A stretch of DNA of 15,160 bases, taken from the NCBI GenBank assembly GCA_964528575.1, contig CAZGTQ010000172.1, positions 1 to 15,160 of the forward strand, in the 5' to 3' direction. A program made the position numbers and the translations under genes. Positions 6,627 through 13,641 of this stretch are shown here, one piece after another; the stretch's first letter is position 1, and every line of letters starts with the position of its first letter. The notes under the pieces were generated by a model, which was not told the DNA's origin, made no database searches, and saw only the letters and a list, made by a program, of their open reading frames with translations. Origin of the DNA: CAZGTQ01 sp964528575. GTDB taxonomy: Bacteria; Planctomycetota; UBA1135; GCA-002686595.

Positions 6627-7336
6627 CCGCGCGCCGCCGCGCCGGAGCGCGGCTCCAGGCGCCCATCGCGCAGCTCGAGCACGCGGTCCGCGCGCTGCGC
6701 GAGCCGCTCCGAGTGCGTCACGACGACGAGCGCGACGCCCTGCGCGTCGCGCAGCTCGGCGAGCAGCTCGCCGAGCGCGTCCGCCGAGCGCTCGTCGAGC
6801 GAGCCGGTCGGCTCGTCGGCGAGCAGGAGCGCCGGCTCGTTCACGAGCGCGCGCACGACCGCGACGCGCTGGCATTCGCCGCCGGAGAGCTGCGCGGGCC
6901 GGTGCGTCATGCGCTCGGCGAGGCCGACGCGCTCGAGCAGACTGCGCGCGCGCTCCTGCGCCGCCGCGCGCTCGCCCGCGGGCCGCGCGAGCGCCGGCAC
7001 GAGCGCGTTCTCGAGCGCGGAGCACTGCGGCAGCAGGTGGTGCGCCTGGAACACGAATCCGAGGAAGCGGTTGCGCAGCCGCGCGCGCTCGTCGTCGTCG
7101 AGCGCGAACGGGTCGCGCCCGTCGAGCTCCACCGTGCCGGACGTCGGCGGGAGCAGCGTGCCGGCGACGTGGAGCAGCGAGCTCTTGCCCGAGCCCGACG
7201 GTCCGACGACGGCGAGCGACTCGCGCGCGGCGACGTCGAGGTCGACGCCGCGTAGCACGTCGCGCGACGCTCCGTCGCCGGCGGCCGCGGCGTAGCTCAG
7301 CCGGACGTCGCGCAGCCGGACGAGCGCTCCGCTCAC
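6623..7336 (-). CDS. ABC transporter ATP-binding protein, LolD/MacB type
   Basis: A 237-residue ATPase with all motifs: Walker A GPSGSGKS (45-52), Q-loop Q97, signature LSGGECQR (150-157), Walker B LLLADEP (170-176), D-loop SLD and switch His208 (VVVTHS). The stretch around FVFQAHHLLPQCSALEN (94-110) strongly resembles LolD of the lipoprotein-release system. The start is the GTG at 7336, overlapping the upstream gene stop (GTGA); longer in-frame reading has no coding character. The stop overlaps the permease start (ATGA). It should power the adjacent double-FtsX permease from the cytoplasmic face. Function as lipoprotein or lipid extrusion is inferred from the LolD likeness and operon neighbours; MacB- or DevA-like export remains possible. 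Confidence 0.95.
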   Translation of the reverse strand: MSGALVRLRDVRLSYAAAAGDGASRDVLRGVDLDVAARESLAVVGPSGSGKSSLLHVAGTLLPPTSGTVELDGRDPFALDDDERARLRNRFLGFVFQAHHLLPQCSALENALVPALARPAGERAAAQERARSLLERVGLAERMTHRPAQLSGGECQRVAVVRALVNEPALLLADEPTGSLDERSADALGELLAELRDAQGVALVVVTHSERLAQRADRVLELRDGRLEPRSGAAARG

Positions 7337-7881
7337 CGCTCGCCGTCCGGCGCCGGCTCCGCCGCGGCCTGCGCCTTCGGCGGCGGCGAAGCGGGCTTGT
7401 ACATGGTGACGAGCGTGCCGCCGAGCGCCGCGAGCACGATGCCCGCGATGAACGCGGGTCGGATCGCGCCGAAACCGCCCTGCGGCGGGTGGATCGACAG
7501 CGCCACGATCGCGTTCACGATCGGCGCGCCCGCGAAGACGATCGACATCACCGCGGCCGGGTGGCCCTTCGCGCCGAACGCGAGCAGCACGCAGAACGCG
7601 CCGATCGAGCCGGAGATGCCCGCTAGCATCGACCACGCGATGCCCTTCGCCGGCATCGCCCACGACGCACCCTGCGCGATCAGCATGCCCGCGGGAGCGA
7701 GCACCGCCGCGAGGAAGTACGCGACGCCGACCCAGAAGAACGCCTTGTAGCGGCCGTTCGTCGGATCGCCCATGTTGAGCTGCCCGGTGTGGAGCAGGAC
7801 CCCGTACAGCCCCCAGCTCGCCACGGTCATCAGGGCGAAGGCGATCCAAAGGTTCTGGGGCTGCGCTTCTTCGGGCGGCAT
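7333..7881 (-). CDS. Five-helix EamA/DMT-like membrane protein
   Basis: A 182-residue integral membrane protein. Five hydrophobic segments are visible: LWIAFALMTVASWGLYGVLL (11-30), AFFWVGVAYFLAAVLAPAGM (46-65), IAWSMLAGISGSIGAFCVLL (81-100), a fourth near 110-128 (VMSIVFAGAPIVNAIVAL) and a fifth near 142-161 (AFIAGIVLAALGGTLVTMY). A Pro/Ala-rich cytoplasmic tail follows. The SGSIGAFCVLLAF...G and APIVNAIVAL patterns resemble one half of a drug/metabolite transporter (EamA) protein. Full-length EamA proteins have ten helices, so this would be a single-unit version that must dimerize. The ATG directly abuts the thioesterase stop (TGAATG) and its own stop overlaps the ATPase start (GTGA). Substrate unknown; a role in moving a precursor across the membrane is only suggested by context. 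Confidence 0.75.
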   Translation of the reverse strand: MPPEEAQPQNLWIAFALMTVASWGLYGVLLHTGQLNMGDPTNGRYKAFFWVGVAYFLAAVLAPAGMLIAQGASWAMPAKGIAWSMLAGISGSIGAFCVLLAFGAKGHPAAVMSIVFAGAPIVNAIVALSIHPPQGGFGAIRPAFIAGIVLAALGGTLVTMYKPASPPPKAQAAAEPAPDGER

Positions 7882-8361
7882 TCACTTCTCCACGTATCGA
7901 GATTCCAGGGCGTCGATGAGCTCCGCCGGCGCGACGTCGATCTGCGCGGCGATCTCGGCGGGCATGGGAACCGCGCGCGGGCGCTCGTCGTCGGGGCGCT
8001 TCTCGACGCACACCACGTGCATGTCGCCGACCGCGACCGTGGTCGCGTCGGGGCTCCCCGCGGGCGCGCGGAACGCGAATGCGTAGCGGATCGAGCGCTC
8101 GCTCTTCGCGCGCACGAGCAGACGCACGACGAAGCGGTCCTCGTAGAAGAGCGGGCGGCGGTAGTTGCACTCGGCGCGCACGCGGACCCAGCCGCGCATC
8201 GTGCCGTCTGGCGCGAGGCGGTGGACGGAGAAGCCGAGCGAGCGGAAGAACGCGTGCTCGGTCGCCTCCATCCAGCGGAAGAAGTTCGAGAAGTGCGCGA
8301 TGCCCGCCGTGTCGGTCTCGGCGAACTCGACCATCCGCTCCTGCTCGAACTCGTGCACCAT
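7882..8361 (-). CDS. Acyl-CoA thioesterase, hotdog fold (YbgC/4HBT-like)
   Basis: A 159-residue hotdog protein of normal length. The opening VEFAETDTAGIAHFSNFFRW (11-30) matches the 4-hydroxybenzoyl-CoA thioesterase/YbgC motif, in which Asp17 is the catalytic residue and the following Gly-Ile-Ala-His begins the hotdog helix, continuing WMEATEHAFFRSLGF. CNYRRPLFYEDRFVVRLLV is the central strand pair. The family hydrolyses acyl-CoA (sometimes acyl-ACP) to free acid and CoA in the cytoplasm. It lies 33 bases after the glycosyltransferase stop and abuts the next start, so it is inside the operon. Next to a glycosyltransferase and an exporter, it may supply or edit an acyl group of an envelope molecule; this is inference. 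No strong ribosome binding site is visible. Confidence 0.9.
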   Translation of the reverse strand: MVHEFEQERMVEFAETDTAGIAHFSNFFRWMEATEHAFFRSLGFSVHRLAPDGTMRGWVRVRAECNYRRPLFYEDRFVVRLLVRAKSERSIRYAFAFRAPAGSPDATTVAVGDMHVVCVEKRPDDERPRAVPMPAEIAAQIDVAPAELIDALESRYVEK

Positions 8362-8394
8362 TCTCGCTCTTGGCTCCCGGTGCGCGCCGCGCGG

Positions 8395-9723
8395 CTACGT
8401 GGGGGCGAGCATCCTAGCGACCGCGGCGACGCCGCGAGCCATGCGCTCGCTCGTGAACCGCTCGAGCACCGCCGCGCGACCGCGTGCGCCCATCGCCCGC
8501 GCCGCGTCCGGATCGCGCAGGACGCCTGCGAGCGCGTCCGCGAGCGCGTCCGGGTCGTCGGGTGCGTACAGGACTCCGCCGCCGGTCGCCGCGACGATCT
8601 CGGGGAACGCGCCGCTGTTCGGCTGGACGACGGGCACGCCCGCGGCGAGCGCCTCGAGCACGTAGAGCCCGAACGACTCGCCGTACGTCGCGGGCACCGA
8701 GAGCACCGAGAGCGAGCGCAGGAACGCGAGCTTGTCCGCGCGCGACACGTTGGGCAGGAACGTCGCGTCCCGCTCGCAGCCGGCCGCCGCGAGGCGCGCG
8801 CGGCATTCGGCGACGACGCGCTCGTCCTCGCGCAGCATCACGCCCGCGACGCGCAGCGCGAGACCGTCGATCGTGCCGCGCTCCTTCAGGCGCGCGAACG
8901 CCTCGATCAGCACCGGCAGCCCCTTGTCGACGCACATGCGCGCGAGGTAGCCGATCGTCGGCCGCTCGGGACGCGGCGGCTCCAGGTCGGCGAGGCCGTC
9001 GAGCTCGACGCCGTTGTGGACGACGTGCACGCGCTCGGCGGGCAGCGCGAGGCGCTCGCGCACGTGGTCACCGTACCAGCGGCTCACCGCGACGAAAGCG
9101 TCGACGTCTACGGCGCGCTCGGCGACCTCGCGCCACGCGGCGGCGCGGTGCGGCTCGGGCAGCCCATCGAGGAACGGCGCCTCGCCCTGCAGCGTGCACA
9201 GGACCGGCGCGCCCGTGCGCTCCTTCACGCGGCGCACGAGGCCGACGAGCAGCGCGTTCGACAGCACGATCAGGTCGAAGCGCTCGTTCTCGTGCAGCCA
9301 ACCGACGAGCTTCTCGACCTCGCTCGCCTGCGCGCCGAGCTCGCCGCGCAGCATCGACACGGTCATCGCGCCGAGCTCGGACGGGTCGGTCATGTCGCCG
9401 CGGCGCGCGGCCCAGCGCAACAGGCCGGGGCGGTCGAGCGCGTCCGCGACGAGCCGCGGCAGCCGGCCCAGGAACGGCGCGCGCTGTTGCAGGTACATGT
9501 TGATGCCGCCCATGCGCACCGTCGCGTCCGCTTCCTGGGGCGGCGCGTCCTCGAGCACGAACGGCAGGTACAGCGGGACCGCGAGCACGTCGTGGCCCGC
9601 CGCGCGCAGACCGCGCGCGAGCGCGTTGTCGCGCAGGCAGCTCCCGCAGATGAAGTGCCCAGTGCCGGGGATCAACATCGCGATCCGCAGCGGCGCGCCG
9701 TCGGCGCCGGCGGAATCACGCAT
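8395..9723 (-). CDS. Glycosyltransferase family 4 (GT-B fold)
   Basis: A 442-residue retaining-type glycosyltransferase. The N-terminal Rossmann domain (about 11-240) starts LRIAMLIPGTGHFICGSCLR and contains RDNALARGLRAAGHDVLAVP. The C-terminal donor-binding domain (about 250-442) has IGYLARMCVDKGLPVLIEAF with Lys267, and the EX7E motif E349 to E357 (GESFGLYVLEALAAGVPVV) used to bind the nucleotide-sugar. GT4 enzymes move a sugar from a nucleotide-sugar to lipid, polysaccharide or small-molecule acceptors at the cytoplasmic side of the membrane. Odd points are a CxxC pair (C26, C29) in the first loop and a long insert (about 55-145) before the middle of the N-domain. The ATG at 9723 overlaps the radical SAM gene by eight bases. 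Acceptor unknown. Confidence 0.92.
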   Translation of the reverse strand: MRDSAGADGAPLRIAMLIPGTGHFICGSCLRDNALARGLRAAGHDVLAVPLYLPFVLEDAPPQEADATVRMGGINMYLQQRAPFLGRLPRLVADALDRPGLLRWAARRGDMTDPSELGAMTVSMLRGELGAQASEVEKLVGWLHENERFDLIVLSNALLVGLVRRVKERTGAPVLCTLQGEAPFLDGLPEPHRAAAWREVAERAVDVDAFVAVSRWYGDHVRERLALPAERVHVVHNGVELDGLADLEPPRPERPTIGYLARMCVDKGLPVLIEAFARLKERGTIDGLALRVAGVMLREDERVVAECRARLAAAGCERDATFLPNVSRADKLAFLRSLSVLSVPATYGESFGLYVLEALAAGVPVVQPNSGAFPEIVAATGGGVLYAPDDPDALADALAGVLRDPDAARAMGARGRAAVLERFTSERMARGVAAVARMLAPT

Positions 9724-11011
9724 AGCGCGCGCCCCGGTGCTCTTCGAGGAAGTAGTCGTGCAGGAGGCCGTCGACGCGCAGCAGGCCGGCGCGCGTCACG
9801 CGGATCGCGTCGGGCTCGACCGCGAGCCAGCCCTCGGCCTGGTGGCGGCGCAGCGTGGCCGCGAAGCGCGCGGTCACGTCGACGCCGAACTTGTCGCGGA
9901 AGTACGACGTCTCGAGGCGGCCGAGCTTGAGCTGGAGCACGAACTCGCGGATCAGACGCTCCTCGTCCGTGAGCGCGTGCGCGCGCGCGAGCGGCAGCTC
10001 GCCCGCCAGGGCGCGCTGCACGTACGGCTCGATCGCGTGCTCGTTCTGGAAGTGCACGCCGCCCAGGTGCGAGAACGACGAGACGCCGACGCCGAGCATT
10101 CCGGCTCCGAACCACAGCGCGTCGCGGTACAGGAAACGCACGTCGTCGCCCAGACACGCCGTGTACGCGCTGCCCATGTGGTAGCCGACCTCCTCGAGCC
10201 GGGCGAACGCCTCGTCGGTCCAGCGGCGTTTCGTCTCCCAGTCGGCGACGGGCGCGACGGAAGCGCCGCTGTCCTTCATGCGCCGGAAGATCGTCGTGTT
10301 GTACGGGACCTCGAGCTGGTAGATCGTCACGCTCTCGGGCCGCAGCTTCACCGTCTCCTCGACGCAGCGCGCCCAGTTCGCGTCGGTCTCGCCGACCATG
10401 CCCGCGATCAAATCGACGTTGATCTGGTCGAAGCCGACGCCGCGCGCCCATTCGTACGCGCGGAAGATCTCGTCGGTGCGGTGCGCGCGGTTGTTCAGCT
10501 CGAGGATCTCCGCGTCGAAGTTCTCGATGCCGAGGCTGAGCCGCGTCACGCCCTGGTCGCGCAGGAGCGCGAGCTTGTGCTCCTGCAGCGTCCCCGGCTC
10601 GCACTCGAACGCGATCTCCTCCGCCGCGTCCCACGGCAGCACCGCGCGCAGGCCGTCGAAGAGCTGCTCGAGCTGGTCGGTCGACAGATACGACGGCGTG
10701 CCGCCGCCGAAGTAGACGAAGCGCGGCGAGCGGCCGCGCACCCACGGCGTCTCCGCGTAGCGCGCGAGCTCGGCGACGACCGCGTCGAGGTAGCGGCGGA
10801 TCTCGCCCGCGCCGCGGTCGGTGTAGACCTTGAAGTAGCAGAAGTCGCAGCGCTTGCGGCAGAACGGGATGTGCACGTAGAGCCCGAGCGTGTCGCCGGG
10901 CGGCGGCGTGCGCGCGAGCACGGCCTCGGCGCTCGCGATCTCGTCCGGCGACCACACCGAGAACGGCGGGTAGTTCGAGACGAAGTAGTTGCCGACGGTC
11001 GTCCCGCTCAT
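9716..11011 (-). CDS. HemN/HemW-like radical SAM protein (coproporphyrinogen III oxidase family)
   Basis: A 431-residue radical SAM enzyme. The 4Fe-4S/SAM motif CxxxCxxC is C51-RKR-C55-DF-C58, followed by Tyr-Phe. GGGTPSYLS (102-110) is the SAM-binding glycine motif, and RLSLGIENFD, INVDLIAGMVGET and YQLEVPYNTT follow as in HemN/HemW. The C-terminal HemN domain (about 345-431) includes ALTDEERLIREFVLQLK. The fourth cysteine of true HemN (CxxCxC) is Phe here, as in HemW. The heme-binding HNxxYW of HemW is also missing; the matching place reads RDALWFGAGMLGVGVSSFS. It is therefore probably neither the heme biosynthesis enzyme nor the heme chaperone, but a relative acting on another substrate. 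The ATG at 11011 overlaps the propeller stop (ATGA). The first 40 residues are a lineage-specific extension. Confidence 0.9.
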   Translation of the reverse strand: MSGTTVGNYFVSNYPPFSVWSPDEIASAEAVLARTPPPGDTLGLYVHIPFCRKRCDFCYFKVYTDRGAGEIRRYLDAVVAELARYAETPWVRGRSPRFVYFGGGTPSYLSTDQLEQLFDGLRAVLPWDAAEEIAFECEPGTLQEHKLALLRDQGVTRLSLGIENFDAEILELNNRAHRTDEIFRAYEWARGVGFDQINVDLIAGMVGETDANWARCVEETVKLRPESVTIYQLEVPYNTTIFRRMKDSGASVAPVADWETKRRWTDEAFARLEEVGYHMGSAYTACLGDDVRFLYRDALWFGAGMLGVGVSSFSHLGGVHFQNEHAIEPYVQRALAGELPLARAHALTDEERLIREFVLQLKLGRLETSYFRDKFGVDVTARFAATLRRHQAEGWLAVEPDAIRVTRAGLLRVDGLLHDYFLEEHRGARYA

Positions 11012-12156
11012 CCGCCCGGCTCCTGCTTCTTCGCGCCGAACGCGTACAGCCGCCCGTCGGCACAGCCGACCGCGATCGTCCCGTCGCACACGGCGGGCGA
11101 CGAGAAGATCGACTTGCCGAGGTCGTAGCTCCACAGCTCCTCGCCGTCCTCGGCGGCGAGCACGTACAGCCGGCCGTCGCCCGAGCCGAACACGACGCGG
11201 TCGCCGACCAGCACGGGCGAGCCGTCGACCTTGCGCCGCGTCGGGAACGTCCACAGCGGCGTCCCGTCGCTCTTCTTCACGCAGTGCAGCTTCTTGTCGC
11301 GCCCGCCGAAGATCACGCGGTCCGCGCCGATCGCCGGCGACGAGAAGAACGCCTGGCGTCCGTCGCCGTAGCCCCACACTTTCGCGCCGCTCGCGAGGTC
11401 CCAGCACGCGAACTCGTTGCCGTAGTGGCCGAAGTAGACGCGCCCGTCCGCGAGAGCGACCGAGCCCGCGACGTGGCACTCGGGGCCGAGCTCGATCTTC
11501 GCCAGCCCCTCGCCCGTCGCCGCGGACACGACGTGCAGCGCCGCGTCGCAGCCGCCGAAGACGATTCGATCGCCGAGCACCGCCGGCGTCCCGTTGACGT
11601 AGTTGTCGGTCGCGTACGTCCACACGCGCTCGCCGGTCTTCGCGTCGAAGCAGTAGAGCTGATTGTCGTAGCTGCCGACGACGACGCGCGACTCGCCGCC
11701 GGGCCCGCGCACCGCGTTCGCGCCGCCGAGGATCTTGTCGCCGGTCTCGCTCTTCCACACGAGCGCGCCGGTCTCGGCGTCGAGCGCGTAGAGGAAGAAG
11801 TCGGACGAGCCGACGTAGACGACGCCGTCGTGGACGAGCGGCGGCGCCTCGATCATGTCGCCGGTCTCGAACGACCACACCTGCGCGCCGTCGGAGAGCC
11901 GCACCGCGTAGAGCTTCCCGTCGTCCGAGCCGAAGTACGCGCGCCCGCCGGCGATCGCGGGCGAGGACGTGATCGCGCCGCCGGTCTCGAAGCTCCAGAG
12001 CAGCGCCAAGTCGGCGGGGAGCGTGCCGGGCGCGACGCCGCTCAGCGCCGCGTCGCCGCGGAAGAGCGGCCAGCACGGGCGCTCGTCGGGCCCCGCGGCC
12101 GCGAGCGCGAGGAGACACGCCGCCAGCGGCGCGAGGAGGATCCGGGGGCCTGCCAT
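11008..12156 (-). CDS. Exported PQQ-type beta-propeller protein (BamB-like repeats)
   Basis: A 382-residue protein; the ATG at 12156 begins a signal peptide (GPRILLAPLAACLLALAAAG). LAAC at 11-14 could be read as a lipobox, but the hydrophobic run continues past it, so ordinary cleavage near residue 21 is as likely. The mature part opens with the PQQ-propeller signature CWPLFRGDAALSGVAPG and then has about eight repeats, including GSDDGKLYAV, GSSDFFLYALDAETGALVW, GSYDNQLYCFDAKTGERVW, GGRDKKLHCV and GSGDGRLYVLAAEDGEELW, enough for an eight-bladed propeller. No PQQ-dehydrogenase catalytic region is present, so it is probably a non-enzymatic binding or scaffold protein in the periplasm, possibly BamB-like. 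It is the first gene of the long operon and overlaps the radical SAM gene (ATGA). No Shine-Dalgarno sequence is obvious. In-frame sequence up to 12366 lacks coding character. Confidence 0.92.
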   Translation of the reverse strand: MAGPRILLAPLAACLLALAAAGPDERPCWPLFRGDAALSGVAPGTLPADLALLWSFETGGAITSSPAIAGGRAYFGSDDGKLYAVRLSDGAQVWSFETGDMIEAPPLVHDGVVYVGSSDFFLYALDAETGALVWKSETGDKILGGANAVRGPGGESRVVVGSYDNQLYCFDAKTGERVWTYATDNYVNGTPAVLGDRIVFGGCDAALHVVSAATGEGLAKIELGPECHVAGSVALADGRVYFGHYGNEFACWDLASGAKVWGYGDGRQAFFSSPAIGADRVIFGGRDKKLHCVKKSDGTPLWTFPTRRKVDGSPVLVGDRVVFGSGDGRLYVLAAEDGEELWSYDLGKSIFSSPAVCDGTIAVGCADGRLYAFGAKKQEPGG

Positions 12157-12177
12157 GCGGGTATTGTGGGCGCGCTC

Positions 12178-12202
12178 ACCGGACGCGCCGAGGGCGTCCG
12201 GT
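12178..12202. repeat. Hairpin in the leader of the propeller/radical SAM operon (9-bp perfect stem)
   Basis: ACCGGACGC at 12178-12186 is complementary to GCGTCCGGT at 12194-12202 with a seven-base loop GCCGAGG. It ends 21 bases upstream of the minus-strand ATG, so it could be in the 5' leader, or it could be a protein-binding dyad. There is no T-run, so a terminator is unlikely. Confidence 0.55.
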
Positions 12203-12405
12203 CGAATCTTGCGCGACCTTGACCGCAGGCGCGCGCGGGCGGGCGGGCGCGAGGCTCGAGCGGGAATACGGTGCGCCCCGCGAGCCGTGGGCCGACCGAT
12301 CGCGGAGCGCCCCGTCCCGCCACGCCGAAGCGCGACGGTGTGCTGGAAGGGGGACGGGTCGAGCACATGCTCATAAGCCCTCCGGACGCGCTATTCCTCC
12401 TTCTC

Positions 12406-12452
12406 GAGCCCGTCGTGCAGCCGGGTCGCGGTCGTGGGACCGGCTCGGGCTC
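12406..12452 (-). terminator. Possible nested hairpin just after the alcohol dehydrogenase stop
   Basis: GAGCCCG (12406-12412) pairs with CGGGCTC (12446-12452), and inside it AGCCGG (12419-12424) pairs with CCGGCT (12440-12445). It starts four bases after the dehydrogenase stop codon, the usual place for a terminator, but no U-run follows on the minus strand. It might work as a U-less terminator or mRNA end protector, or be a chance product of high GC. Confidence 0.3.
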
Positions 12453-12456
12453 GGCC

Positions 12457-13641
12457 CTACGCTCCGCAGGCGCGGTCGAACAAGGCGCGGAACGCGCTCT
12501 CGTCGACCGGCCGCGGGTTGAACTGCGCGGTCCATTGCTGGGCGGCCTCGGCGGCGAGCCCGGCGGTCGCCCCGAGCGGCACGCCGAGCGCGTCGAGCGT
12601 CGGCGGGAAGCCGGCCTCGGCGACGAGCGCGTCGAGGCGGGCGGCGAGCACGCGCGCGCACTCCGCATCGCCAGCGGTCGTGTCGCCAACGGTCGTGTCG
12701 CCGGCGCCCGCGTCGACGAGGTTGGCGGCGCGCGCGAGCTCGGCGTAGATCGCGGCGGCGGCCGGCTCCTGGGCGTTGAAGCGCACGACCGTCGGCAGGG
12801 TCATCCCGACGGCGAGCCCGTGCGCGAGCCCGAAGCGCGCGGTCAGCGGGTTCGCCATCGAGTGGGCGGCGCCGAGCATGCTGTTCTCGATCGCCAGGCC
12901 GGCGAACGTCGCCGCGCGCAGCATCGCGCCGCGTGCGTCGAGGTGCTCGGGCGCCTCGAGCACGACCGGCAGCGCCTCGACAGCCAACCGGAACGCCTCG
13001 CGGGCGAAGACGTCGCTGATCGCGTTGCGCTTCGTCGTCACCGCGCTCTCGACCGCGTGCCCGAGCGCGTCGAGCCCCGTCGTCGCGGTGACGAGCCGCG
13101 GCATCGTCACGGTCAGAGCGGGATCGAGGAGCGCGATGCGCGGCGCCGCGCCGACCGCTCCGCAGGCCATCTTCTGGTGGGTCTCGTCCTGCTCGATCAG
13201 GGCGAACGACTGGACCTCGGTGCCGGTCCCGGCGGTCGTCGGGATCGCGACGAGCGGCAGCAGCGCCGCGCCGAGCTTCCCGTAGCCGCGGTAGTCGTCC
13301 ATCCGCCCGCCGCCCGCGAGAAGGAAGTTGCACCCCTTCGCGAGGTCGATCGCGCTCCCCCCGCCCAGGCCGACGATCACGTCCGGCGGGCGTTCGGCCG
13401 CGAACGCGCGGCAGCGCTCGCAGTCCGAGCTCGACGGGTTCTCGCGCACGTTCTCCCAGCGCCGCACGGCGACGCCGGCCTCGACGAGCGAGCGCTCGAT
13501 CGGCTCGGGGTCGATCGCGGGATCGACGACGAGCAGCGCGCTCGCGCCCAACGGCCGCGTCAGCTCGCCCGCCCGGAGCGACGCGCCGACGCCGTACACG
13601 AGGCGCGTCCGCAGGTGGAAGTCGAAGGGAAGAGGGCTCAC
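12457..13641 (-). CDS. Iron-containing alcohol dehydrogenase (group III)
   Basis: A 394-residue enzyme of normal family length (about 380-400). The NAD-binding part has VGLGGGSAIDLAK (90-102) and IPTTAGTGTEV (133-143). The four metal ligands line up with those of FucO-type enzymes: D191 and H195 (LDALGHAVES), H260 (GAAHSMANPL) and H274 (LAHGLAVGM), with the same 14-residue spacing between the last two. It would oxidize an alcohol or reduce an aldehyde with NAD(P)H in the cytoplasm; substrate not predictable. The GTG at 13641 is the only sensible start before an AVSPLPFDFH beginning; in-frame sequence further upstream runs through the divergent thiolase and is a shadow. No ribosome binding site is visible. 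The neighbour, divergent by 27 bases, is a thiolase, suggesting acyl-CoA/alcohol metabolism. Confidence 0.93.
   Translation of the reverse strand: MSPLPFDFHLRTRLVYGVGASLRAGELTRPLGASALLVVDPAIDPEPIERSLVEAGVAVRRWENVRENPSSSDCERCRAFAAERPPDVIVGLGGGSAIDLAKGCNFLLAGGGRMDDYRGYGKLGAALLPLVAIPTTAGTGTEVQSFALIEQDETHQKMACGAVGAAPRIALLDPALTVTMPRLVTATTGLDALGHAVESAVTTKRNAISDVFAREAFRLAVEALPVVLEAPEHLDARGAMLRAATFAGLAIENSMLGAAHSMANPLTARFGLAHGLAVGMTLPTVVRFNAQEPAAAAIYAELARAANLVDAGAGDTTVGDTTAGDAECARVLAARLDALVAEAGFPPTLDALGVPLGATAGLAAEAAQQWTAQFNPRPVDESAFRALFDRACGA
12675..12702. repeat. Short tandem repeat inside the alcohol dehydrogenase gene (period 15)
   Basis: CGGTCGTGTCGCC occurs at 12675-12687 and again at 12690-12702, an in-frame 15-base period coding for GDTTVGDTTAGD (residues about 314-325). 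It falls in a surface-type region after the metal-binding domain, where a small duplication would be tolerated. Confidence 0.7.

Larger units (their letters stand above)
12157..12456. other. 300-base intergenic region upstream of the long operon
   Basis: No gene is seen between the alcohol dehydrogenase stop and the propeller start, both on the minus strand. The region should carry the promoter of the ten-gene operon, but I find no convincing -35/-10 pair; CACAAT at 12165-12170 on the minus strand is only a weak -10 match. It holds one clear hairpin near the operon start, a nested hairpin near the dehydrogenase stop, and a GGGC triplication around 12235-12249. Confidence 0.6.

Noticed and set aside
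2880..7295. A 1471-codon open frame on the plus strand opposite the ABC transporter genes
   Set aside because: Its translation is Arg/Ala/Glu-rich with no recognisable domain. It mirrors the codon bias of the minus-strand permease and ATPase, which have full motifs; high GC removes stop codons from the antisense frame.
7396..7406. TGTACA palindrome inside the DMT-like gene as a second BlaI-type operator
   Set aside because: It lacks the TACA-nn-TGTA spacing and lies within coding sequence.
7789..9930. 713-codon plus-strand open frame opposite the thioesterase and glycosyltransferase
   Set aside because: Arg/His/Val-rich shadow composition, no motif, and it overlaps two well-supported minus-strand genes.
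12199..12215. GGTCGAATCTTG as a tRNA T-loop
   Set aside because: No matching acceptor, D or anticodon arms are found around it.
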